Part shown: piece by piece, positions 9,250 through 64,000 of the stretch
Layout: every line of letters begins with the position of its first letter
Numbering within the stretch: the stretch's first letter is position 1
Assembly: GCA_946811695.1 (NCBI GenBank)
Contig: OX328125.1
Coordinates: 39,320,336 to 39,384,335, forward strand
DNA length: 64,000 nt
Source of the DNA: Gonocerus acuteangulatus
Lineage: Eukaryota > Arthropoda > Insecta > Hemiptera > Coreidae
Direction: 5' to 3'
The notes under the pieces: model-generated
What the model saw: the letters and a program-made list of their open reading frames with translations, nothing else
Databases searched by the model: none
Told to the model about the DNA's origin: nothing
Position numbers and translations under genes: made by a program

Positions 9250-12200
9250 CTGAAATAAAAAATCCACTCATCAAGATATAATGACTATTGAACTTGAAAA
9301 AGAAAATAGAATGCTTATCTTAAAATTTTCAACAAAGATGTTGATATTAATAATTTATTTCTAATTATACAATTTGTAGTATAAATAAACTAGCCTGACT
9401 TACAGGAGAGTTTCCACCTTACGAGTGTTTCCATATCAAGCTTATACCTGGTGTGATTTGGAAATTTCATAATAGAAAATCTTAATATTATCCAATGTCT
9501 TATGGTGATCAAAATTTCTCAAAACATACATATGACAGGCATAGCACCAATTAATTTATTTATATAAACTCTACATGATTCATAATAAATTAGGCTTTCC
9601 TTCAGGAGCTAAAGAAGCTCACTGCACACACAGAGGTGCAAACACTGGATTTTGGGGAAAAATGTAGGTACTTGAATCTTTCTGATTTTAGTATCATTTT
9701 TTAAGTATTTTATTGTGCTGAGTCGAATGAGACTACTGCCAATGTGATCGAATAATTATTTTGGAAGATGAGGGGTTTTATATTAAGAAAATTCTGAAAA
9801 AGTACAGTAAACTCTCCCTAATCCGGCGTTGACGGGACTGGGGTACAGTCGGATTAGAGAATTCAGTTAGAAGCTGTCACTTATGTATTTGAAAAACCTT
9901 ATTATTTGAGGATATAATAATAAGTACCATTTTTAATATATTTATTTCTTTGCAAATTTAAGTAAAATTTAGATACCAAAATATAAAATAAATTTAAAAT
10001 ATGAAAATCCTTCCTGGTGTATATCAGGCACTCCAGCTGCAGGTGTCTTAGTAGAAACACTTATTTTCTCAGTAGAAACACAATTTCCTGCCTATAAAAC
10101 AAAATATATATGCCTTCTTTGACTTCCATTCCAGGAAATACCCCAAAACAAATGATTGGCTAGTAGGAAGGGAAGATATTCTAGGAACTCATTCCTCTTG
10201 GGGATTAGAGAGAGCAATGGATAAGAGAACGTTTGATAAGGGAGTCTACTGTATCTAAATTTAAAAATTCCATATTTTACTCAATGGGTGGTAAATTCAA
10301 ATAGATAGAGTCGAATAGATTATCAACCAATGTGATACTCTTAATTGCTCTTGACATATAGCGCTTATAACGAATAAAGTTAACAGTTCGCACGAGATAG
10401 TAGGTTGATCTCATTGTTAATGTTCAGTTAGGCCCAGCGCACACGGTGCAACTGTTCTGCAACTCGAGTTGCAAACTAGTTGCGTCTGAAACCAGTTTGC
10501 AACTGAAATGAATAATCTTTCTGCTCACGGTGCGACTTTTCTGCAATTAGAGTTGCAAACCAGTTGCGTATGAAATTAGTATGCAACTGAAACGCGAGTA
10601 TATTGGCTTGTTTTAAATCAATTGCCCAACAAGTGGTTTGTTTATTTAGTGAGTTACGTACTTTTTTGTAAGAACTTGCGATGTCAGACTCACAAGGGGA
10701 GTATACAGCGATGGGGGTCACCAATATGAACAATTTTTATTCTGGTGATTCTACTTGCAAAAAATGGTTCTCAAAATAAAAATAAAATGTTAACTTTTTG
10801 CATATAACGTCAATCCCAGAACACGTAGAAACACCCTCATAGGAAGGAAATGTGTCAGATTATCGACCCTCCAAGTTTGGTTTGAATCGGGTAAATATTC
10901 TTTGAAATATGGCCGGATTCTTGAATCTTTAACAATCTTTAGTGAAATTTAAAATACCCTCTTTTTTTTTTATTTTTGTAATATTCACAAAATTTGAATT
11001 TAGGGGTTTTTTAATGTGCTAAAAACGATTCTGACATCCGTTTTTAAATCAAAAATTGCTTCACGTTAAGTTCTTGATGGCACATATTGTTATTGGCTAT
11101 ATGGCTCAAATACACTTTACTTAAAACTGTCATTATTTACATAACCCAAGATAACATAGCTGAAAAACATATGTAATAAATTAACCTTCATGTAACTAAG
11201 CAACCGCAAATATCGATAGAATGCACGGCAGTCCTACGAAAGTCTCGTACAACTCAAATGCAACGCAACTCCAACCGTGGGCCCACGGTTGCATGTCACT
11301 GGTTTCAAACTGGTTTGAAATCGTCAAAAACAAGTTGCGTCGTGTGCGCCTGCCCATTGAAATACATTGCCGAGGTCACAAAACAGTTGCACGTGCAACT
11401 GGAGTTGCAAACGAGTTGAATCGTGTGCGATGGGCCTTAACATATGTTTGGTTTCAGGTTAGTTTGAAATCGTCAAAAACCAGTTGCGTCGTGTGCGCCT
11501 GTCCATTGAAATACATTGCCGAGGTCGCAAAACAGTTGCGCGTGCAACTAGTTTTCAACTGGAGTTGCAAAACAGTCTCACCGTGTGCGCTGGGCCTTAC
11601 TTGCTTGGTCAAAACTAGAAATAAAATGGAAAAGGAATATTAGAGCAGTATTCTACAAGTAATTGGTTATAAGAAAATGTTAATACACACGGGATTGAAA
11701 AACTTCGGTTTGGGAGGTTTTTTTCCATCCCGGCACCACTAAGCTACACCAAAAATACACCCTAATCATATAAAAGAGAACCTTCCCCCAACAATGGCCA
11801 AATCAAGAGTGGAAATTACAATGTATGGTGTCCATCAGTCATAGAATCAATAAATACAAAATTATCACACAGAAAATAATTCATTTAAAGTAACATTAAA
11901 TGAAATTTTATGAATGGAATTTCTTCTGGCTGATCGATTTTTATTTTTGCCTACATGAATTCTACACAGCTGATTAAGTAGCTATCACAATCTTGACATG
12001 CTCTTGTAGATGAAGGTTCGCCTTTATGCAATTAGTGGTGGAGTGAGTTTTTTGGCTTCCGAAGAAGTACCTGAAAGAGCTTATTTCCATTGGCGATCAT
12101 CAAGGATATAAACGATTAAAATTTGTCTTCCAGGCTTGCTATTTTTATTATAGGCTTAAATTTAATAATAAATTCATATAACTTTTAAACAAATTTAAAG

Positions 12201-12542
12201 AACTTCATTAACAAAACTTCCAAGAAGCAAGATCTTTAATGCAGAGAAAGTGACAAGGCTGTTTGTAAGAAGAATTCCCTGTTAATTGACTTCAGGTAGT
12301 ACATACTTGTACTAACAGCACAAAAAAAGCCAACCTCTTTGCCTGGATGCCTGCTTATAATTGCAACCTCATTTTACTGCTAAAATCTTATACTGCTCAT
12401 AGGAGAATTTATAGATAGTCTTCAATGGAACAAAACACTTTAAGCAGTGTTCTATCCAAATGAATAGGTACTCACAAAATTAATGTATCAAACTTTCTTG
12501 TAGGAATTTATTTGTTTTTTAAGAAAATTAAATTTACTTTTA

Positions 12543-12578
<36 letters not shown>

Positions 12579-15161
12579 GGCGCTTCGACATCTAGGCCAT
12601 TAGTGCCGAAATCCAGGGTGCAGCAAGGTGCAAATGGGGAGACCCCCATTTACTTTTAGCTAAATATTTTCTGTTTCACGTTAAAATACAACATTCTTCA
12701 ACAAGCCTGGCGCTGAAAAAACTGACCGATCCCAGGTATTTTTTCAAACAATTCAATGTCAAAAATCATACATAAGCCTGATATGCTGGAAACTGTTTGA
12801 ATTTTAAAAGCTCAGAAGTGGACCAAATTAAAGGCAACATATAGGTTTACTTTAAATAAACAGCATTAAACACCATATAGATGTTGTACACCGGGCTGTC
12901 TAAAGGTTGCCATCCTTTCATAATGCCAGCAGCACGTGGTCGGTCACCCATTCAGGTACTGGCCACGCCCGACGTTGCTTACTTCGGTGATCAATAGATG
13001 GGGTATTAAAAGCGATCTCTATGATTATTGTGTTAATTTGATGATTCCTCACAACTGTATTTTTTCCACAGACTAAATAAACAATTAATTCTGTAGGTAG
13101 TGTTGTAATATTTAAATTATTCCTTCTATAATCAAATGTATACAATCCATTTATATTACTTCAGTACAATATGGATATGTAAATTTTAAGTTATGTGAGG
13201 TTGAGAATGCAAGTGGTGTAAGCCATATGGTTTGTACATTTGGAGTTATCCACTTATTATAACTTAGAATCGTTGAACATACTAAAGAATGAAGTAATGG
13301 TATAAGTCTACGTTTGTGAAACATAGCTGACTGCTTATTAGTTTAAACACCACCAACACAGAAGAATTATTACAAGGGAAGTAGTGCAGGACAGAATAAA
13401 CCATATACCTCAAAGAAGTCTTATACCATATGCATTCTCGATCCCTCACATATTTGAATACAAATAGTCTATGCCTCATACAAAATAATTAATAATTATG
13501 TTTAAAAAAGGATGAAGATAACATCAATAAGAAATTAGTTTAATGATTTAACAAGTTAAGATTTAGTAGCTTACTCTCTATCTCTCTCAGCAAGCAGAAG
13601 GGGAGTAACAGCAAAAATTGCACTTCTCAATTCAATCTTTTCCCTTTCGATTCTCTTGTGACTTACAGTATATATGTAAAGGGCGCCAGCAGTAAGAGCT
13701 ATGTTCGCTAAAATTAATGTTTTCCCTGAAAATTAACAAAATGTATTAAACTGTGTTTTCTTACAATACTCTATATATCCATGGTGAACTAAAGAAAACT
13801 CTACAGTAGCCTTAAATATTTATTTTTAGTAGAAAATCCTGAGTTTGGTGATTAAGAAGGATGCTCTTTGTAATTATTTAGAGAGAGAACAACCCATAAT
13901 CATAACAATGCCAAAGAGGAGATACAAGTGTTCTGACAATAGTAGCCCCTTGTGGTGTCCGTAACATCCAATGCCCTAAGTTTGGCTGTGTATTTAAATG
14001 TCATTCGATTTTTATTTTGTTTTGTTTAAAACAGATGTTCCTCGTGAGTTGCACAACAAATCTACAGAGTTTGTTGCAAGGAAGTAAAAATAGATAGATA
14101 TGGAGTTTGACGCTCTACTACTAGGTTATTTGCACCTTCCTGTATATCAGTTAGAAAAGGTTTGGGTTCTGTACAAATTTTTGACTTATTTAATGAGATT
14201 TTGAGACGCCTGTGAGTTTCAGGGATAGGTGCAGTTCTTTGGCTGCATGCAGTGATGTTATGTTCTTTATACTATTGTATGGAAGTAAAAATAATGGCTG
14301 TGAAGTTCAAATTCATAATTTGGTTCAGGAGTAAACCCCCATTCCACCCATTTTTTTATTATTTAGAAAACCATGATATATACTGAGTTTCCTTGCAATA
14401 TAACAAAAATTACGACCGGTATGGGCAAATAAGTAGTTAGGGTGCAGAGTAACACCCACCTCCCTTCAGATAGATCAATTTTGCTGGTTAACCAACTCGT
14501 TCACTCATTTAATATGGGAATAATATATACCAAGATTCGGGGAGAAAAAACAAAAACTGCAGTGGCTATTGTGGTCACAGACATACACACATTATGTATA
14601 TTCTTTTTTGTTGTATTAACGTTCTTTTTTCTATAGAAAAAAGAACATTAAAGGCCAATAAAACAACTTTATTTTTTCATATTGTTTTTAAAAGAACCAT
14701 AAGCCAATTGGTCCATCTATCGTCCCTGAAGGATCTATGGTTGATAAACTTTCAGTCATTAAAATCGTTAGATATTGGTTACTAAACATTTGTGAGTAAT
14801 AAATGATGCGGGAGGAATAATTACCAGCCCAAAAAATATTGTACACCTTTGTGGTGTATAAGCCAAGGACATCATGAAAAAAATAATCACCCTCAATAAT
14901 CTTAGTAAAGAGTAGAGTATTTTAGCAATAGAATAGAATCAAATTCACTACGTTCATGAAGCTCCATTAAAAATTAATAGAACATAACAGATAATATACA
15001 CAGTATATGAACATCGAATTTTGTAAATATAATAAATATACAGTAAATGAAATTGAACTCTTACCTCCAATGAATGATTTTGCAGGTATTCGGGAGTAGT
15101 CTAAAGGCTTAAAACCTCCAGAGGGAGGCATATCTTGCTTTCTCGCTGCGGCTGCAGCCAT
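9042..15161 (-). CDS. NDUFA13: NADH dehydrogenase 1 alpha subcomplex subunit 13 (GRIM-19), complete, 3 exons
   Basis: The exons are 15065-15161, 13575-13725 and 9042-9249, which join in frame to encode 151 residues (human 144). The protein is an accessory subunit of mitochondrial complex I in the inner membrane. In mammals it was also isolated as GRIM-19, a gene needed for interferon/retinoid-induced death. The N terminus has the family hallmark KQDMPPSGGFKPLDYSR. Residues about 34-54 form the single membrane helix (TLILANIALTAGALYIYTV). A charged SHKRIEREKIELRSAIFAVTPLLLAERDREYLKQLRRNREAEEKLM segment (long helix) follows, then the VEGWEVGKYKGEPIY block near the C terminus. Start: Met at 15161 aligns with family members; an upstream in-frame Met at 15206 would add 15 residues. 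Splice sites are canonical. Introns of 1.34 and 4.3 kb hold repeats. It is divergent from DAPK. Confidence 0.95.
9805..10251. mobile_element. Tigger/pogo-type MITE in NDUFA13 intron 2
   Basis: The left end is CAGTAAACTCTCCCTAATCC. The right end, reversed, is CAGTAGACTCCCTTATC. TA dinucleotides flank both ends (9803-9804, 10252-10253). The terminal wording (CAGTAnACTC...TAATCCgg) is typical of Tigger/pogo terminal repeats. It is 447 bp with no coding capacity. Confidence 0.65.
10431..11596. mobile_element. PIF/Harbinger-like element with long inverted ends, NDUFA13 intron 2
   Basis: The left end is GGCCCAGCGCACACGGTG and the right end, reversed, reads the same for the first 18 bases; pairing extends further through TTGCAACT-rich sequence. 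TTA flanks both ends (10428-10430, 11597-11599), fitting a 3-bp TWA target. The right terminus is tandemly duplicated: an inner copy ends with GATGGGCCTTA near 11439, and about 160 bases later the true end has GCTGGGCCTTA. The 140-residue frame at 11221 runs through these repeats and is not a gene. A related right end lies at 62810-62885. Confidence 0.7.
11650..12540. other. NDUFA13 intron 2, no recognised feature
   Basis: AT-rich intronic DNA without an open frame or a repeat shared within the window that I could see. Confidence 0.5.
12543..12660 (-). repeat. SINE 3' region, reverse strand, after a poly-T
   Basis: A T-run (12546-12576) is followed by ACGGCGCTTCGACATCTAGG, CCATTAGTGCCG and ATCCAGGGTGCAGCAAGG. 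The same words occur at 36481-36515 and 49400-49452. On the minus strand this is a SINE 3' end running into a poly-A tail. Confidence 0.6.
12870..12992 (-). repeat. 5S-rRNA-derived SINE, 5'-truncated, reverse strand
   Basis: The minus strand shows GATCACCGAAGTAAGCAACG, TCGGGCGTGGCCAGTACC and TGAATGGGTGACCG (5S internal control region), then GTGCTGCTGGCATTAT and a tail GGATGGCAACCTTTAGACAG. The tail matches those of the copies at 45541 and 56273. The copy starts at about the GATCA word, so the 5' quarter of 5S is missing. Confidence 0.75.
13575..13725 (-). CDS. NDUFA13: NDUFA13 exon 2 (membrane helix)
   Basis: It begins after acceptor ttttcag, completing a Gly codon from exon 1. It encodes the membrane helix and the RIEREKIELRSAIFAVTPLL block and ends inside a Glu codon at donor gtaagc. 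Phases fit both neighbours. Confidence 0.93.
14030..14640. repeat. Degenerate dispersed repeat in NDUFA13 intron 1
   Basis: Words such as GTTGCAAGGAAGYA and GGAGTAAAC...CCTAATGGACCCATT-like text recur at 53140-53410. The stretch after 14455 (CTTCAGATAGATCAATTTTG then GGTTAACCAACTCG) echoes the family A words 'ccatcttccagtagacggat' and 'ggttaacgaacttg'. Eroded copy, low confidence. Confidence 0.35.
15065..15161 (-). CDS. NDUFA13: NDUFA13 exon 1 (start codon)
   Basis: It encodes MAAAAARKQDMPPSGG through ...AKSFIG plus one base, ending at donor gtaaga. The ATG context (cgaaaaATGG) is good. Confidence 0.93.
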
Positions 15162-16527
15162 TTTTCGAAAAAATTCAAGAAAGTCAAATAAAAGGCCAGG
15201 AATCACTCCTTATCAAATCTAAATTTAACAGGTTAAAAAAGGTTATGAAACTGTTCATTCAAAAGTGATTGACAACTTTATTCCAAAGAGAAACAATTAT
15301 GATCAACAATTCTTTGATGTGACGTTTTAGGTTATGCAGCGTCTAGATTTTTTTTATAGAAAAAAACCGAACATATTCACCTCCGCTATATCTAGTGTAT
15401 GTAAATATAATTTATGAATATGAAACAAAAAAAAACACTGACTTATCTCCGCTATATTGGATTCATTCAGTTAATCACCAGTCTTGACTTGGCCCTCCTA
15501 GTGGAAGGTCCTCATCCACATGTTGAGTCTGGATGATTCTCTATTTTTTAACATATTTCCCTGAAGTCCCTCCGCAAAGTTGTGAAAGATTTAGGGAAAA
15601 TAATAAAGAAACGGGCATAAAGAGTGAATTTATGTGATATTGATCGTCCGTATATTTCATTACTTTCTCAAATGCTTAGGAAGGAAAGGAAAAATTAATA
15701 CAATGATCCATTATAGACTTATTCGAAATTTTTATATACTGAAATTCCATGGATTTGGGTTATGTAAATTAAAATAAATAAATTATTTTAATTATAATAT
15801 CGCTTTATTAATAATACCGATTTTTTTTGTGATACGTTACCACCCTTTGACAGACATGATAGAAGTAGTTAACCATTGTTTTTGTTCAAAGAAAAGCCAC
15901 CACCACTGGTGTAAAAATTCAATTCTAGGCATGTCGTTGGGCATCCTTATTAAACTATTCAGCAGGAAAATATTTTCATTCTTCTACTAACTGAATTTTC
16001 CAAACACTCAAAAAGTGCGTCACAAGAAGAAAAGCTGATTTACAATTTTTTCTACTCTCTTTCTTAAATTCGAGTTATCTTTTTAAATAAAAATAAGCAA
16101 TATATGATTTCAAACATAATGATCCAAAGGGAGGTTTAAAATGATAAATTTTTGTAATTATGAAAAAACAACTGAATTTTCTGGTCAAATATTACAATTT
16201 CTATTCGAAGTAGGATTTTAAATGTAAAGTTTAATGTTAATGAAGTATATACCTTCAAAGCTCATCATTATCGTGTAAGAATTTATTTATTTAAATCTAA
16301 TCCTAAGCCCTTGCCTCTTTGGCAATCGTTCGGGAATAGTCGTTAAAAGGAGACATCATTTGATCCCAGTTATACTTAAGTTCTCTATCTTCTGAATAGA
16401 TTGAAGTGGTCTTGTCTACCGTTATTTAATAACAGTTACCTAGGATCCTTGCAGGTTAATACAAGTCTTGAAGAATATGTGGAGTACGCGTTTTATCTAT
16501 TTATTTTAGAATTTATTTTCATTTACG
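15162..16527. promoter_or_regulatory. Divergent intergenic region between NDUFA13 and DAPK
   Basis: The interval between the two start codons is 1,366 bp and must hold the NDUFA13 promoter. It may hold the DAPK promoter or only its 5' UTR if there is an upstream non-coding exon. It is AT-rich and I see no convincing TATA box, CpG cluster or initiator. A weak reverse-strand SINE remnant (GCCACCACCACTGGTGT..ATTCAATTCTAGGCATG) lies at about 15838-15955. Confidence 0.4.
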
Positions 16528-62468
<45,941 letters not shown>

Positions 62469-62809
62469 GTAAAGAACCTACTGAAGAAAGATTATTCTAT
62501 GAAATAAATAATAAAAATATTATTTTTCTAGAATTTGTAGTGACTTGATGTGAAAATGGATAATGTTGAGTTTCATAAATTTTATTAGCTTTTATTTAAT
62601 TAATTCTTAACCCTCTGCCATTACACTCTTTATTTCTTGAAATGGCCATACCGTCCTTTGCTGACCTGGGATCACAAAATGACCCCAACGTCTTCTTCGT
62701 CTGAGTCTGACTTAATAAACATTCCACTTTTAATGCATCATAGGCGCACCTGATTTACTACTAGCCCTTTGTCAGTACAGTACACCCGTGTGGGGACAGA
62801 AGTATTGTT

Positions 62810-62885
62810 TCAGTTGCAAACTGGTTTCAGACGCAACTGGTTTGCAACGGGAGTTGCAGAACAGTCGCACTGTGTGCGCTGGGCC
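62810..62885. repeat. PIF/Harbinger-like right-end fragment
   Basis: TTGCAAACTGGTTTCAGACG, CAACTGGTTTGCAAC and CAGTCGCACTGTGTGCGCTG then GGCC match the right end of the element at 10431-11596. The left end is not found. Confidence 0.6.
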
Positions 62886-63622
62886 TGAATTGACTAAATT
62901 ATGTCCATTGACAATAAATATTTAGTTAGGAATTTATTTAGAAATTTCGAATTCTGTTACCATTGTTTAATATTTTTGAGTAGTCATTCTAGAGTCATCG
63001 TGTCTTCACTTTTAAAATTAATGTAACTATCCTCTTTAACATATCGTCCCTGCCATGTCAAACTAACGAATATGCAATATCGGAGTAAAATAGGAACGAA
63101 CATATTTTATCCATTGACAAAATAATATATTCAAAAATGGTCTTATTCGATACTTTATTTAAGGCATTAAAGGCTATTCTAAAGGGGTTAGAGTTGCAAC
63201 AATTTGCGACAAGCCGTATCACCCGCAATCCAAGAGCTAAGTCCCGAATCTAAAAACAAGATTTTGCATATTCGATAGTTTGACATGGCAGGGACGATAT
63301 GATGTACATTTTATACAGTTTTATTAATTGTTTTAAATGTATGTAAAATTGTGAGTTTATAGATATCACGGTAATCCGTTTAAGTTATAAATAATTTGAA
63401 GTTAAAACTTATGGCTTTCCCTTTTTTTTTTTTTTTTTAAATTTTTGTTTGTTTGTTATTAATTATTTATTTGAAATCTGTTCAAATTATAGAGTGTACA
63501 ATGATGAAGTATGTTGATACAGATATGATTTGTACATATTTCTCTTTTTATGTGAAATTGTTTTCTTTTTAATGAGCACGAAAAAGTCACGAAATTTGCT
63601 TTGATGAAAGTAGTAGACACCC
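62886..63622. mobile_element. hAT-like MITE, third copy, left end missing, with an inserted MITE
   Basis: It matches the copy at 32157 from the GACAATAAATATTTAGTTAG word to AGTAGACACCCC at 63610-63622. The left end is replaced by a PIF/Harbinger-like end, and a 252-bp MITE splits it at 63045. Confidence 0.6.
63045..63296. mobile_element. 252-bp MITE with 32-bp inverted ends and ATAT flanks
   Basis: CGTCCCTGCCATGTCAAAC at the left; the same on the other strand at the right, and pairing continues through CGAATATGCAA with one mismatch. ATAT on both sides (63041-63044, 63297-63300), while the uninterrupted family has a single catatgatg here. Alternative end definitions (AT target) cannot be excluded. 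Confidence 0.75.
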
Positions 63623-64000
63623 CATGTCTTAGCTTGCCAGAAGACCAGTAGGACGGGCAATGAATAAAACAACAAGACTAAATTAAAAACTTGTTTATGC
63701 CTGATCCCTGTATAGCATATGACAACAAAGAGTTAAACATCATTTTATTAACAATGAGAAGCAATAAAGTCCAAAATGGTTTTGATGACTTAGCCCCGAT
63801 TTGCCTAAAAATAAAAATAAAACTATTAGATTTTCACTTTTTTGTTTCTCATTGTGAACAATTAATTTTCATCATCCAGTAATTTATACAAATATTTAAT
63901 AATTTTCCTTTAAAATTGGTCCTTAATTATATGATCAGTTGATTGTTTTCTAAAAGTTAATGATAAAATAAACACTTTTATTCTATTGATATACATATAT
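63623..64000. other. DAPK intron 17, no recognised feature
   Basis: AT-rich intronic DNA up to the window edge. Confidence 0.5.

Noticed and set aside
11221..11643. 140-residue plus-strand protein
   Set aside because: It lies within the repeated right end of the PIF/Harbinger-like element and reads the repeat twice.
14967..15206. NDUFA13 start at the upstream Met 15206
   Set aside because: The extra MIPGLLFDFLEFFRK has no counterpart in the family; known members start right before the KQDMPP block.

Overview
This window is nuclear DNA from an animal, most likely an arthropod and probably an insect. The evidence is spliced genes with GT-AG introns, AT-rich introns full of (TA)n tracts, and a dense load of mariner, Tigger, PIF/Harbinger-like, TTAA-type, Copia, Penelope and SINE copies. 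The species cannot be named from the sequence alone. No operons, phage or bacterial features are present. || Genes. (1) 549-2801, minus strand: the first three coding exons of a gene I do not recognise; it continues off the left edge. (2) 9042-15161, minus strand: a complete three-exon NDUFA13 (GRIM-19) gene, a mitochondrial complex I subunit of 151 residues. (3) 16528 to beyond 64000, plus strand: a long death-associated protein kinase gene of the DAPK1 type. I could place 17 coding exons whose phases all agree, giving 903 residues: kinase domain, about eight ankyrin repeats, the ROC GTPase-like domain and the start of COR. The rest of COR and any death domain lie beyond the window. NDUFA13 and DAPK are head to head, with 1.37 kb between start codons. 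|| Everything else is mostly transposable elements. The 11-kb DAPK intron 3 (20476-31544) holds a three-level nest: a mariner (22098-31172) interrupted by a Copia element (22291-30554), itself interrupted by a very young LTR element (23370-29263) with 1,171-bp LTRs differing at one position by eye. The intron also has two TTAA-flanked MITEs. The 10.7-kb intron 7 (34276-44934) carries SINEs, a long hairpin, a hAT-like MITE split by a Penelope fragment with an 8-bp target duplication, a near-palindromic foldback MITE, another TTAA MITE and a 1.9-kb copy of a repeat family named 'family A' here. Family A recurs at least five times and one copy contains a broken Tigger transposase. Three copies of a 5S-rRNA-derived SINE and several tRNA-derived SINEs sharing a 3' hairpin are scattered through the window. 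|| Main points of interest: DAPK seems to lack the calmodulin-binding autoinhibitory segment between kinase and ankyrin repeats; it carries a 39-codon phase-0 exon between ROC and COR; two interferon-screen death genes (GRIM-19, DAPK) are divergent neighbours; and a 5S-derived SINE family is present.
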